64,000 nucleotides of DNA from Planctomycetota bacterium (GTDB lineage: Bacteria > Planctomycetota > Phycisphaerae > Phycisphaerales > SM1A02), in assembly GCA_022566535.1 (NCBI GenBank), contig JADFIR010000007.1, positions 29,828 to 93,827 of the forward strand, given 5' to 3'. Shown piece after piece: positions 44,998 to 53,965 of this stretch. The position numbers and the translations under genes were made by a program. Under the pieces are notes generated by a model. That model did no database searches. It had not been told where the DNA came from and was given only the letters and a program-made list of their open reading frames with translations. Positions within the stretch are counted from its first letter, which is position 1; each line of letters begins with the position of its first letter.

Positions 44998-46199
44998 CAG
45001 GTGGTGCTCCCTTGCCCGGGTGCCGCAGCCGCAGATGCGGTGCCGGCATCAAGATCCAGAAGCTTGCGCACCCGCTGATGCACAATCTCGCCGCCACGCG
45101 TCAGCAGCGTCTGTTCGGTGATCTCATCTTCCATGTCCACCACAAGCCGGCCGTCCTTGACCAAATGGAGCAGAAACGAGGTAATGTTCTTGGCGTACAT
45201 CTGGCTGGCGTGATAGGGCACAGTGGATGGCAGGTTGGTCGGACCCAGGATCGTCACCCCGTGCTCAACAACCGTCTCGTCGGCGCGGGTCAGCTCGCAG
45301 TTGCCCCCGTACGCCGCCGCCAGATCGACGACCACCGACCCCGGAGCCATCCCCGCCACCATCTCACCCGTCACCAGCACCGGGGACTTCTTGCCCGGCA
45401 CCGCCGCAGTAGTGATGACGACATCGCTGTGAGCTACTGCCTCCGTCATCAGCTCTCGCTGTTTGCGATAGAACTCATCATCCATCGCCTTGGCGTACCC
45501 CCCCTTGTCTTGGGCGCCCTGGGCTTCCAGGCTGATCTGAAGGAACTTCGCGCCCAGCGACTCCACCTGCTCCTTCACGATCGGCCGGATGTCGTACGCA
45601 ACCACCACACCGCCCAGCTTTCTGGCCGTGGCGATCGCTTGCAGCCCCGCCACGCCGGCGCCGATGATGAGCACCTTGGCCGGGGCGACCGTGCCCGCCG
45701 CGGTCATCATCATCGGAAACATCCTGGGCAGGACCTCTGCGGCCAGCAACACAGCCTTGTACCCCTGCACCGTAGCCTGTGAGGACAGGGCATCCATGCT
45801 CTGGGCCCGAGCGATCCGCGGCATCAGCTCCATGGCGAACAGGGTCACCCCCCGCTCGGCCAGCGCCTCGATCGGCTCGGCCGCAGTCAGCGGTTCGGTG
45901 AAACCGATGACCGCTTGATCCCGGCGGAACAGGTCGAGATCGGCTCGACCGAGCTGTGGATTGGCGCCCAGGGCCCGAACCTGGCAGATCACGTCGGCCC
46001 CAGCGAAGACCTCCGGACGCTGCCCCATCGTTGTCGCGCCCTTCTCCTGGTAGGCGGAGTCGCGGAACCCCGCTTGATCTCCCGCACCCGCCTCGACGGC
46101 CACCTCCATGCCCGCCGCGACCAGCGAGGGGACAACGGCCGGGACCAGCGCCACCCGCCGCTCACCCGGATATGTCTCCTTCACCACGCCAACGATCAT
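44997..46199 (-). CDS. pntAA: NAD(P) transhydrogenase subunit alpha part 1
   Basis: A 400-residue soluble NAD-binding dI subunit, related to alanine dehydrogenase: VGVVKETYPGERRVALVPAVV at the start, VIGAGVAGLQAIATARKLGGVVVAYDIRP as the Rossmann motif, then the RQD-loop-type VVDLAAAYGGNCELT. First gene of pntAA-pntAB-pntB. Provides NADPH at the cost of proton-motive force, and fits with the ferredoxin-linked korAB just downstream on the same strand. Confidence 0.95.
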   Translation of the reverse strand: MIVGVVKETYPGERRVALVPAVVPSLVAAGMEVAVEAGAGDQAGFRDSAYQEKGATTMGQRPEVFAGADVICQVRALGANPQLGRADLDLFRRDQAVIGFTEPLTAAEPIEALAERGVTLFAMELMPRIARAQSMDALSSQATVQGYKAVLLAAEVLPRMFPMMMTAAGTVAPAKVLIIGAGVAGLQAIATARKLGGVVVAYDIRPIVKEQVESLGAKFLQISLEAQGAQDKGGYAKAMDDEFYRKQRELMTEAVAHSDVVITTAAVPGKKSPVLVTGEMVAGMAPGSVVVDLAAAYGGNCELTRADETVVEHGVTILGPTNLPSTVPYHASQMYAKNITSFLLHLVKDGRLVVDMEDEITEQTLLTRGGEIVHQRVRKLLDLDAGTASAAAAPGQGSTT

Positions 46200-46679
46200 G
46201 TGACCTTCACCTGCTGGGCCTCGGCCCCTGCAACGCGGCGGATCACAGCGCTGCGGGCGGCCGTCTGTGTAACTCGGCCAGATAGCCTAGCGGCTGCGAG
46301 CTTTTTGTCACCCGGTCTCGCAGAAGGTAGCCCCGCCCGGCCCCCATAGCTCAACAAGTTGCGGGCGGAGAAGATCATTCATCCTCGTCGATGCGTGCTT
46401 AGGGCTGTGGCGAGCCGGCCCGTGTCGGGCCGGTGGATGCGGCATGCACATGGCGTCTGGATGCACCGCGAGGTCGGGCATCCACCGGGTTGGCACAACC
46501 CGGCTCGCTGCGAAGCTCTCGGCGAGAGACCACGCACCTGTGCACGAGCAAGCTGTGGACGATTCCAGGCGATACCGCCGAAGTCAACCGAGGTCGTACC
46601 TGACCGGCACCGCTACTACCGCCGCTACCTGATCGTCATCTCGCCCACAGACCAATTCCGCCAGGAGCTGCTGGGACAC
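46200..46679. other. Intergenic region holding an R3 doublet
   Basis: About 480 bases with no supported gene. It contains the pntAA promoter side (46200-46380, nothing recognised) and the inverted R3 pair at 46411-46507. Short frames here run through the repeats and are not credible. Confidence 0.5.
46411..46507. repeat. Inverted doublet of R3 palindromes (REPIN-like)
   Basis: Copy a at 46411-46440 (CGAGCCGGCCCGTGTCGGGC then CGGTGGATGC) and copy b at 46478-46507 in reverse orientation (GCATCCACCGGGTTGGCACA then ACCCGGCTCG), 37 bases apart. Each is a hairpin, and the two ends mirror each other, like REPINs mobilised by RAYT transposases. Single R3 copies lie at 13546 and 55563. Confidence 0.7.
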
Positions 46680-47150
46680 TTACAGGTACTCGAAAGTAAC
46701 AATCCAGGAAGCATCGTGGCCTATCGATACATGAGGATGATATGTTCGAATCGCTTCGAGTACCGGAAGTGATTCCTTCTCTGACAACCGAAATACGCGA
46801 AAGGCAGATTCGCGATCCATGGTACCTCTGCTTGTGGCGTCAAAATGCTGGTCCAGCACTTCTTGGTCGAATTGCGGCGCGGTCACCAGAAAAGGGGGTG
46901 TTCTGTCACGATATGACATACTACGCGATGCCCTGGCATCGGCGCGCGTGGAGATCTCGCACTCGGTCGGCCCCGAAGGGCTCGTCCTGGAAAACCATTT
47001 TCGGCGAGCGAAACGCAGAAGAAGGATGTGTTCGTTTCGCTCAAGGACAGCCTTCTTCAGCCATTGATGAATAATACAATCTGGAGAATCGCGTCCAATC
47101 GGTAGATTCCGATATTCCCAATATGTGTAGCGGATCTCCTTGTATGCCAT
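46680..47150 (-). CDS. Hypothetical protein, accessory
   Basis: A 156-residue soluble protein: MAYKEIRYTYWEYRNLPIGRDSPDCIIHQWL at the start, a Ser/Arg-rich middle, and a C-terminal VFRLSEKESLPVLEAIRTYHPHVSIGHDASWIVTFEYL. No family recognised. The ATG at 47150 is preferred because GAGG stands a few bases upstream and the added 48 residues of the longer frame run into an Rhs remnant. GC is lower than in the flanks. Confidence 0.5.
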   Translation of the reverse strand: MAYKEIRYTYWEYRNLPIGRDSPDCIIHQWLKKAVLERNEHILLLRFARRKWFSRTSPSGPTECEISTRADARASRSMSYRDRTPPFLVTAPQFDQEVLDQHFDATSRGTMDRESAFRVFRLSEKESLPVLEAIRTYHPHVSIGHDASWIVTFEYL

Positions 47151-47238
47151 TATCGCCTCAGTATCCGGGATGCCCACTTCGAGACGCCCATCGCATCTAA
47201 TGCTCGGTACAAGGAGTTGGAGGCAAAGTCGGGGAAAG

Positions 47239-47559
47239 TCAGCACAGTTGCGACTTTCTCGGATAATGCATGATCCGCTGCTGGTCGAGGACACCGTCGA
47301 AATCGGTGTCGCCCCGCTTGATGATACGCCAGTTTAGGCCGTTGTATTCGTATTCATGACTGGCGCGAGTCGCGTGCTCGACCCGGCCCAGGCGGCTCCA
47401 GGCATCGTGGGTAGAGATGAACTGCGTTGAGCTGTCGCCGGTCTCCTCATGGCGCTGGCTGGCGGCGTTGTCAGAGGTGAGGCTGGGGGGGTCGTTGGCG
47501 AGGTCGGCGTTCCGATCACGATCCAGCCGCTCCACGCTCCATTCGTGGCTACGCGGCAC
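47239..47559 (-). pseudogene. Remnant of an Rhs/YD-repeat protein
   Basis: A frame of 106 codons containing DAWSRLGRVEHATRASHEYEYNGLNWRIIKRGDTDFDGVLDQ, the pattern of one YD repeat (Y-D-G-L-N-R-R) with preceding DRDRNADLANDPPSLTSDNAASQ. The window holds no start of a normal Rhs protein, no delivery domains and no toxin core, so it is a fragment. It lies between the 156-residue hypothetical and the divergent FHA-ATPase gene; the C-terminal codons overlap the upstream part of the former. Confidence 0.6.
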
Positions 47560-47638
47560 AACGGTTTGAAGCGGCCACGGTAGCGGTTAGAATGGTGGGC
47601 GCGCCGCAACCGGCGCACCCCTCCAGGGATTCCCGGCA

Positions 47639-49354
47639 GTGGCCTACCTTGAGATCAAGACAGCCCAGGGCATGAAGCGGCTCAAACTTACTGATGGCCC
47701 GATCAGCGTCGGCCGGCGGCCTGACAACACTCTGGTTCTGGACGATGAGCTGGCCAGCCGGCACCACTGCGTGGTCGAGCCGTGGGAAGGCGGGTTTCGG
47801 GTTCGTGATCTAGGCTCGAGCAACGGCACGAAGCTGAACGATGAGCGCATCACCACCGAAGTGCTCGACAACGGCGACGTGGTTCTCATCGGATCAACCG
47901 AGCTGCGGTTCATCGATCCCGAACAGCAGGCGCCGCGCAAGCGGCCCAACGTCCCGGACTTCGCGGCAGCAGCCGACGACCGGGAAGACCGGCTGCACGT
48001 GCAGGCCACGGTGGATGTCGATCTGCACGGGGAAGTCGTTGACGCTCCAACGCACTATGAGAAGAAGTTGCGGGCGATCATCGATGCCGCCCCGGACAAG
48101 CCATTCGACGAGACCGACATCAGCCTGGTCGATTGTCGTGATGTGACCATTCACCAGGCGACGTCGAGCGGTCTGGAAACCGGGACCGAAGAGGAAATCG
48201 GCGAAGGGATTCGAGTGTTTCGGCTGCTGCTGCTGACCTGCTTCCGTTCCCGGGCCACCGATCTGCACGTCGAGCCGCGGATCGGCAACGCCGCCGTACG
48301 CATTCGCGTCGATGGCTACATGATCAGCGCCGTCGAACTGAGCATGACAATCTTCAACCGCCTCCTGGGCATGGTGAAGATTCTCTGCCAGATCGACACC
48401 AGTCGAAAGAACGTCGTGCAGGACGGCCACTTCTCCGTGGCGGTCAAAGGCCGGCGAGTCGATTATCGCGTCAGCCTCACCCCGGCGATGCACGGCCAGA
48501 AGCTGGTCATCCGAGTGCTCGACTCGTCCAACGCCCCCAGCCGGCTGCACGAGCTCGGCCTGGTGCCGTGGATGTACGAGAAGCTGCGGACGGTCGCGGT
48601 GCGCGACGCCGGGCTGCTGCTGGCGTGCGGGCCGACCGGCTGCGGCAAGACCACGAGCCTCTATTCCTGCCTCCGCGAGCTGGATGTCGAGCAGCGCAAC
48701 GCCATCACCATCGAGGACCCGGTCGAGTACTACCTGGAAGGCTGCACGCAAATCCCGATCGACTACAAACAGGACAACACGTTTGCGACAATCCTGCGGT
48801 CGGTGCTGCGGCAGGACCCGGATGTGATCTTCGTCGGCGAGATTCGCGACATCGAGACCGCCACCGTCGCCATGCAGGCGTCGATGACCGGGCATCTGGT
48901 CTACACGACCGTCCATTCCAAGGACTCGATCGGCGCGATATTCCGCCTCTTGGACCTGGGCGTGGAGGCGTATCTGGTGGCCAACGCGCTGGATGTCGTC
49001 CTCGCGCAGCGGCTGGTGCGCACGCTCTGTCCAACGTGTAAGAAGCCAGTAAAGCCCACGCCGGCCCAGAACATGAAGATGGGAAAGCTCCTGAGCGGCG
49101 TGGCGGAGATCTATGTGCCCGTTGGGTGCAAGCGCTGCCTGAAGACGGGCTTCATCGGCCGGCGGGCCATTTTCGAGCTGCTTCAGTTCAACGACCAGAT
49201 GCGGGATGTCGTGCTCAAGACCCCGACCTTCCACGGCATCCACGAGATCGCCGAGCAGGGGCTCTTTATGACGCTCCAGCAGTTCGGCTTCCAGTTGGTT
49301 GTCCAGGGCGCGACGACCATGGAGGAGATCGAGCGCGTCGCGGGATCGGAGTAA
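47639..49354 (+). CDS. FHA-GspE/PilB fusion ATPase
   Basis: A 571-residue protein joining an FHA phosphothreonine-binding domain (about 20-92; SVGRRPDNTLVLDD, SRHHC, GSSNGTKLND) to a type II secretion/type IV pilus assembly ATPase: N2-like domain from about 190 (RATDLHVEP), Walker A GPTGCGKTTS (331-340), Asp box, Walker B DPDVIFVGEIRD and the His box (TGHLVYTTVHSKDS), then paired Cys (CPTCKK, CKRC) of a zinc site. Start GTG at 47639. No pilC or pilin is next to it; pilM/N/O-like genes lie 11 kb away. Confidence 0.92.
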   Translation: MAYLEIKTAQGMKRLKLTDGPISVGRRPDNTLVLDDELASRHHCVVEPWEGGFRVRDLGSSNGTKLNDERITTEVLDNGDVVLIGSTELRFIDPEQQAPRKRPNVPDFAAAADDREDRLHVQATVDVDLHGEVVDAPTHYEKKLRAIIDAAPDKPFDETDISLVDCRDVTIHQATSSGLETGTEEEIGEGIRVFRLLLLTCFRSRATDLHVEPRIGNAAVRIRVDGYMISAVELSMTIFNRLLGMVKILCQIDTSRKNVVQDGHFSVAVKGRRVDYRVSLTPAMHGQKLVIRVLDSSNAPSRLHELGLVPWMYEKLRTVAVRDAGLLLACGPTGCGKTTSLYSCLRELDVEQRNAITIEDPVEYYLEGCTQIPIDYKQDNTFATILRSVLRQDPDVIFVGEIRDIETATVAMQASMTGHLVYTTVHSKDSIGAIFRLLDLGVEAYLVANALDVVLAQRLVRTLCPTCKKPVKPTPAQNMKMGKLLSGVAEIYVPVGCKRCLKTGFIGRRAIFELLQFNDQMRDVVLKTPTFHGIHEIAEQGLFMTLQQFGFQLVVQGATTMEEIERVAGSE

Positions 49355-49417
49355 CGGCCGGCATTGCCGTTTCCCGACGGTGCGGATAGACTCCGTGGCC
49401 CCAATGGAGGCCGAATT

Positions 49418-49741
49418 GTGCCTGACGTCATCGCGCCGCTCAAGACCGTCACCTTCACGGTCACCAACGTGCCGAAGCGCCCCGCTCAACGCAAGACCAT
49501 CCTGCGTCTCATGCGGATGCAGCCGGACCTCAGGCGGGGCCTGAAGAACCTCGCCCGCCGGCGACGACAGCACGACAACGTTCCTATTCGCCACGGTGGG
49601 AAGATCTGGATTATCCGGGCCAAGGCCACCCGGGTCGCCAACGTCGAACCTGGAGCCACGTTCACCCTCACGCTCACCCCGCAGATCATCCCCGATCTCA
49701 AGAGCGTCGAGCGGTACCTATCGGCCGAAGCAGCCAAGTAG
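49418..49741 (+). CDS. Small basic conserved protein, function unknown
   Basis: A 107-residue protein: PDVIAPLKTVTFTVTNVPKRPAQRKTILRLMRMQPDLRRGLKNLARRRRQHDNVPIRHGGKIWIIRAKATRVA. The middle is strongly basic (RRGLKNLARRRRQ), suited to nucleic acid, but no domain is recognised. Start is GTG at 49418 with GGAGG 8 bases upstream. It lies 63 bases after the FHA-ATPase gene on the same strand and may be in its transcript. The pattern feels planctomycete-specific. Confidence 0.65.
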   Translation: MPDVIAPLKTVTFTVTNVPKRPAQRKTILRLMRMQPDLRRGLKNLARRRRQHDNVPIRHGGKIWIIRAKATRVANVEPGATFTLTLTPQIIPDLKSVERYLSAEAAK

Positions 49742-49918
49742 TGCACTGCTTGCCCGGCCTGCATGAGTACCACCGAGCTTGACGCTTGCCCCACTCGACG
49801 GCGCCATGGTACAAAGGAAGAAAGGGCCGGCGGACGTCAAGTGTGTTGGCTTCGGGGACGCGGAATTCATCCCCGCCGCGAATGCATATCCGCGGGCAGA
49901 CTCTGATGAACGCGAAAA

Positions 49919-49944
49919 GGCCCGCGGATTTCCATCCGCGGGCC
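49919..49944 (-). terminator. Terminator of the beta-propeller protein gene
   Basis: GGCCCGCGGAT/ATCCGCGGGCC, 11-base perfect arms with a four-base loop; on the minus strand TTTTC follows. It lies 40 bases past the stop of the gene at 49985-52381. On the plus strand TCGTTGCTT follows, so it may work both ways. Confidence 0.8.
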
Positions 49945-49984
49945 TCGTTGCTTCACAGCGCGACCTTACTTGGCGCCGCAGAAA

Positions 49985-52381
49985 CTAGGGAACGATCCTT
50001 ATGGCGGCCGGACCGGCGGGCGCATAGATCGCGGTCGCCCTCTGCTGCTCCCCACCGATCGTGATGTCGATGGACTGACCTGGGTATAGACCACCATCTG
50101 TCAACCAGCCGGAGAACACCCAGCCGTGATACACCGCCGCAGCGGTGAGGGTCACGACCGTGGTCTGCGGGAACGTTCGCTCGAACATTCCATCGGAGGT
50201 GACGAACCCGCCTCCATCGAGCTGGAGATCCAGCGGACTCAGGTCGAGCCAGGCGCCCGGCAGGTTCGACCCAACGAACAGCATCCCCGGCGGCGTGCCC
50301 GGCGGCACCAGCCGGATGCAGTCGCGGCCGCTAAACGGCGTCCCGTCAAGCAGCGTCCCGCTGAGGATCAGCTCCACCAAGTCGCCGGCCGGCAGATCAT
50401 TGAGCTGAAGCGCTGGAACCACTTCGTCGGTCTTGAACTTCATCTTCAGGTCCGTGATGCCGTCGCCTTCAAGCTCGTGGCAATCGCAGGGCTGGCCGTC
50501 AAACGGTGTGGCCGCATCATCGAACACCGAGTGCGGTCCAGGCGGGCCTTCGTGGGGAGCCACGCTTCCGCCGAAACCATCGGCACGGGCCAACAGAACC
50601 GTGGACAGATCAACGTCCATCGGATCGAAGGTGTCTGTGCCGACCAGGACCACCGGCAGCACACCGTGGCTGTTGCGGTTGAACGAGTTGGGGCACGAGC
50701 CGGGTTTGATGTCCAGTGGCACTTCGCACTGAATCGTCAGATCAAACATTACCGGGGTCTCGTCGACGCCGGGGTCTCTGCCCAGGGTGGCGCGAATCTC
50801 CCAGTATTGGCCGGCCACGCCGACGATGGGAACGCCGTTGCCCACTGCGACGAACAGTTCTGCCGGCAGATCCAAGACGGCATCGGCAGCGCGGGCCTCG
50901 ACCGAGACGGAGGTGCCCGCTGGCTCATCGCTGGTCCACGAGATCGTGCAACTGGTGGCCCCAGCGGTCCCGCTGTTCCAGACCACAGTCCAGGTTCCCT
51001 CCTGGAGTGCCGTCAGCAACACGGTTCCGGTCATGTCGCTGTAGTTGTACGGACCAGCGCCGGCACCGAGATTCACCGTCAAATCGACCGCCCCCAAGCC
51101 ATCGCCGCCGGCGTTCGGATCGATGCGCTTGGCGGTGTTGGAGCTGAGACAGGTGGCCCAAACCTTCCCATTGGAATCGACCGCCACGCCCGTAGGCAAA
51201 ACACCATCAGCCCCCAGCGGAATTACCTTCAGCAAGTTGCCGCTGTTATCGAGGCGGGAAACGTCTGATCCTCCGCTGTTGGCTACCCAAATGTGGTCGT
51301 CGATTGACGTCACAGCGACCCCACGGTCGTTATTCGCGCCGCCGGTCCCGTAGATGTTGAGCAGGGCCCCGCTGGGAGCATACTCGCGGATCTGGTTGGT
51401 GGTCCATTGGGAGTTCCAGACGTGGCCGTTGCTGTCAATGCCCAGCCCATAAGCATTCGGGGCGTTCAGGAGCGACGAGGTGTCGTCAGCAGTAGTGATC
51501 GTGCCCATGGTGTCGTACCGTAGCACCGTGACCGGACCAGGCCCGCGGTTGGCAGACCAGAGAACCCCATTGCCGTCTACCAGCCCGCCGTATCCGCCGG
51601 CGCCGACGTCAAAGCTGGCCAGGACCGCACCGGTGTTCCCATCGAGGAGATCAAAGGCGTTGTCGCCTCCGAAGTTTCCTGCGGTCCACACGTTATTGTT
51701 ACCATCCACCGACACGTGCCTTATGAAGTCGCCGCTGACACGTTGATAGATAAGGATGCACTCGTCTTCAGCGTCTTCGACAAGGGCGGTTGCACCGCCC
51801 ACTCCGTCGGTGACGTCAGGCCAGCCCAGGATGTTGCCCAAGCCCATGGATGTCTTTATCAACCCATCGCCGTCGCGATCAATACAGGTGTTGTAATCGA
51901 ATGGCGGCGCAAGGTATTGTCCGGCGGGATCGGGATTACCGGCTGCATCGACCCGCGTGCCGCCGATGACCAAACCGATCTTGACCACCGAGCCCAGGCC
52001 TCCTCCGATCTCAGCGCGATTGCCGGCCCAGACATTCCCGAACGCATCGACCGTCGTCCGAGAGGGATTCCGACCACGGCCCACCGGCGCTGTTCTGTAC
52101 TCACCGAGTATCGCACCGGTATTGACATCAATTCTGACGACCGTCCCCCGTGAGGAAGCCGCGACATTGATAAACGGAAAGCTCGAGACTTGCTGGTTGA
52201 GTTGCAACTGGTCGTGGTTGGGACCGTCGTGGTTGACATTGACCTTTGTCCCCTCGTCAAAATCTGTGTCAGTCGTCCACGTCATGCTCTGCCCCTGCGC
52301 GGACCCAAGACCGATCATCCACGCCCCAGCGAATACCCCAAGGCGAGCGATCCATTTCTCCAAACGGTGTTGCCTTCGCAT
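49985..52381 (-). CDS. Secreted NHL/Vgb-like beta-propeller protein
   Basis: A 798-residue exported protein. Signal peptide at about 1-30 (ending GSAQGQS). Residues about 75-430 hold repeated blade motifs: TTVDAFGNVWAGN, VSVDGNNNVWTAGN, GLVDGNGVLWSAN, GLGIDSNGHVWNSQ, VAVTSIDDHIWVAN, GVAVDSNGKVWAT, typical of NHL/streptogramin-lyase-like propellers. The C-terminal part has LDIKPGSCPNSFNRNSHGVLPVVLVGTDTFD, a module found in many secreted environmental proteins. GGAAGGAG precedes the ATG. Probably extracellular or surface bound; ligand unknown. Confidence 0.88.
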   Translation of the reverse strand: MRRQHRLEKWIARLGVFAGAWMIGLGSAQGQSMTWTTDTDFDEGTKVNVNHDGPNHDQLQLNQQVSSFPFINVAASSRGTVVRIDVNTGAILGEYRTAPVGRGRNPSRTTVDAFGNVWAGNRAEIGGGLGSVVKIGLVIGGTRVDAAGNPDPAGQYLAPPFDYNTCIDRDGDGLIKTSMGLGNILGWPDVTDGVGGATALVEDAEDECILIYQRVSGDFIRHVSVDGNNNVWTAGNFGGDNAFDLLDGNTGAVLASFDVGAGGYGGLVDGNGVLWSANRGPGPVTVLRYDTMGTITTADDTSSLLNAPNAYGLGIDSNGHVWNSQWTTNQIREYAPSGALLNIYGTGGANNDRGVAVTSIDDHIWVANSGGSDVSRLDNSGNLLKVIPLGADGVLPTGVAVDSNGKVWATCLSSNTAKRIDPNAGGDGLGAVDLTVNLGAGAGPYNYSDMTGTVLLTALQEGTWTVVWNSGTAGATSCTISWTSDEPAGTSVSVEARAADAVLDLPAELFVAVGNGVPIVGVAGQYWEIRATLGRDPGVDETPVMFDLTIQCEVPLDIKPGSCPNSFNRNSHGVLPVVLVGTDTFDPMDVDLSTVLLARADGFGGSVAPHEGPPGPHSVFDDAATPFDGQPCDCHELEGDGITDLKMKFKTDEVVPALQLNDLPAGDLVELILSGTLLDGTPFSGRDCIRLVPPGTPPGMLFVGSNLPGAWLDLSPLDLQLDGGGFVTSDGMFERTFPQTTVVTLTAAAVYHGWVFSGWLTDGGLYPGQSIDITIGGEQQRATAIYAPAGPAAIRIVP

Positions 52382-52876
52382 TTTCTTGCTCCTTCCGTAC
52401 TTTGTTCATCCCAGTCCAAGTCGACTATGACCAGCGGGGCCGGCAGTTGTTCGGCGCACCCGAAACGTCGGTACCCCAAACGGCACACCAAACCCGCACG
52501 TTGATAGGCAAAGTGGTCATGCTCCCGTCCTGCCGGCGCGGCCTCCCGTCCTTTAAGTGCCGCGCACAACAGACTGTTACCGTATCGTCGAGTTCATGTC
52601 AATGCCAAGATGCGTGGCGAGCGGTTATCGACACATGCCCTCTGTGGATCATGATCTGCGTAACTGCCCGCTGCCCAGACACTTGCAGGCGGCTCCAATC
52701 TCGGGTCGCCCGCCCAAAGAATTTGCGACAATACCTGGAATCTACGACGACCTCTCGGTGACGCGAATGCTCGACCCGGCCCCACTCCATCATTCGATTC
52801 CACCACCACAGCAGGCTGGAGAGCCGATCTATCTCCAATCTTCGCCCTGTCTTTACGCTAGCGGCGGGAACGCCCA

Positions 52877-52940
52877 CTCATGCCTGTGCTTGGAATGCCT
52901 GAGCTTCAGACCACCGCTTGGCGCGACGCCGGCGAGCCAT
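52877..52940 (-). pseudogene. Possible remnant of an IS66-type accessory gene
   Basis: An ATG on the minus strand opens a 20-codon frame, MARRRRAKRWSEAQA..., which resembles the start of IS66-type orfA proteins before a stop. A later WWW-type run (LLWWWNR, near 52800) lies in another frame. Weak; only the short match supports it. Confidence 0.2.
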
Positions 52941-53019
52941 CAGTGAGATTCTGAAACCCAATGCGGCCAGGCAGCGAGACGCCATCCGCTGTCCGCACTT
53001 AGTGCCGAACCGATTGTGA

Positions 53020-53048
53020 AGCCCACGGGCTCCGGTCCGCGGGTTTCC
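53020..53048. repeat. Palindromic repeat, family R1
   Basis: AGCCCACGGGC/GTCCGCGGGTTTCC, an imperfect copy of the R1 hairpin in the gap before the aquaporin gene. Confidence 0.6.
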
Positions 53049-53211
53049 TTTCAGAGGGCGAGCACAGGTGAGCAACCATCAAAACTCGGTGTCGTGACTG
53101 CTACAATCGCCCCGCGTGGAATTGATCCTGCATCGAAATCCGGGGCTGGCGCAGCGTTACCACCTGGTACTCTCTGGAGATCATCACCGAAAACACCTTG
53201 GAGTCACTGCC

Positions 53212-53904
53212 ATGCCTGCTACCAAAGCGATGCTGGCCGAGTTCGTCGGAACCTTCGCGCTGATGTTCGTCGGCGGCGGGGCGATTATCGTCACCGGCGG
53301 AGATAACCTCGTGGCGATCGCCTTCGCCCACGGATTGATCCTGGCGGTGATGGTCTCGGCGACCATGCACATTTCCGGCGGCCAGATCAATCCTGCGGTG
53401 TCGATCGCCCTGTGGCTGATCAAGAAGCAATCGTGGGCGCAGACTGGATTGTTTATGAGCGCGCAGCTCGTCGGGGCGATCGCGGCGGCGCTTCTGCTCA
53501 AGATGCTGCTGGCCGGTGCCTATGACGTGGGCGATATTGGCGCCACATTGGGAGAGTTCAGCCGAGCCGGCAGCGAGCACGTCAGTGCGGCCAAGACGCT
53601 CGGACTGGAGATCATCGCGACGTTCTTTCTGATGTTTGTGATCATGGGCACCGCGGTGGACAAACGCGGAGTGGGCAGGAACGCTGCAATCGGCGGGTTC
53701 GGGATCGGGCTGACGGTGGCGGCGGCGATCCTGGCCATCGGGCCGGCCACGGGCGCGTCGCTGAATCCGGCCCGCAGCTTCGGCCCGGCCCTGGTCGCCT
53801 GGACCTGGGACATGCACGGGGCGTACTGGGCGGGGCCGATCTTCGGCGCGGCGCTGGCCGCGCTGGCGTATCGTGCGGTGTTCGGCAGTGGCACCGACTC
53901 GTAG
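53212..53904 (+). CDS. MIP-family channel (aquaporin)
   Basis: A 230-residue channel with six helices and two NPA half-helices: SGGQINPAVSIAL and GASLNPARSFGPAL, the second with the Arg of the selectivity filter. LAEFVGTFALMFVGGGA opens the first helix. Overall closer to AqpZ-like water channels than to GlpF (no long extra loops), but filter residues cannot be fixed safely. ATG at 53212 has GGAG about 10 bases upstream; a longer frame from 53116 is unsupported. An R4 palindrome begins at the stop. Confidence 0.93.
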   Translation: MPATKAMLAEFVGTFALMFVGGGAIIVTGGDNLVAIAFAHGLILAVMVSATMHISGGQINPAVSIALWLIKKQSWAQTGLFMSAQLVGAIAAALLLKMLLAGAYDVGDIGATLGEFSRAGSEHVSAAKTLGLEIIATFFLMFVIMGTAVDKRGVGRNAAIGGFGIGLTVAAAILAIGPATGASLNPARSFGPALVAWTWDMHGAYWAGPIFGAALAALAYRAVFGSGTDS

Positions 53905-53953
53905 GTTTAGCCGCGGCCGCCAGGCCGCGCATCACTCTTCGAGCGACGGCTAT
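53905..53953. repeat. Palindromic repeat, family R4
   Basis: GTTTAGCCGCGG near 53905 and CGAGCGACGGCTATA near 53940-53954 form imperfect inverted ends, with a GCGGCC/GGCCGC stem inside. It fills the gap between convergent aquaporin and aldehyde dehydrogenase genes. Confidence 0.6.
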
Positions 53954-53965
53954 ACACAATCACGG

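Larger units (their letters stand above)
52382..53211. other. Long gap with an R1 copy and possible gene remnants
   Basis: About 830 bases between the propeller gene and the aquaporin gene. No intact gene is supported. It holds a possible IS66-type fragment on the minus strand (about 52877-52940), an R1 palindrome (53020-53048) and the aquaporin leader. The part 52440-52870 shows nothing I can name. Confidence 0.5.

Noticed and set aside
47894..49594. 566-codon minus-strand frame opposite the FHA-ATPase gene
   Set aside because: Antisense to a gene with intact Walker and FHA motifs; its own translation has no recognisable features.
50126..51268. 380-codon plus-strand frame opposite the beta-propeller gene
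   Set aside because: Shadow of the blade repeats on the other strand; no family match.
52630..52642. TTATCGACA as a DnaA box and possible origin
   Set aside because: A single imperfect match with no cluster, no AT-rich unwinding region and no dnaA/dnaN nearby.
52557..52946. 129-codon plus-strand frame in the gap before the aquaporin gene
   Set aside because: Pro/Ser/His-rich with no domain, no start signal, and possibly antisense to a decayed IS fragment.
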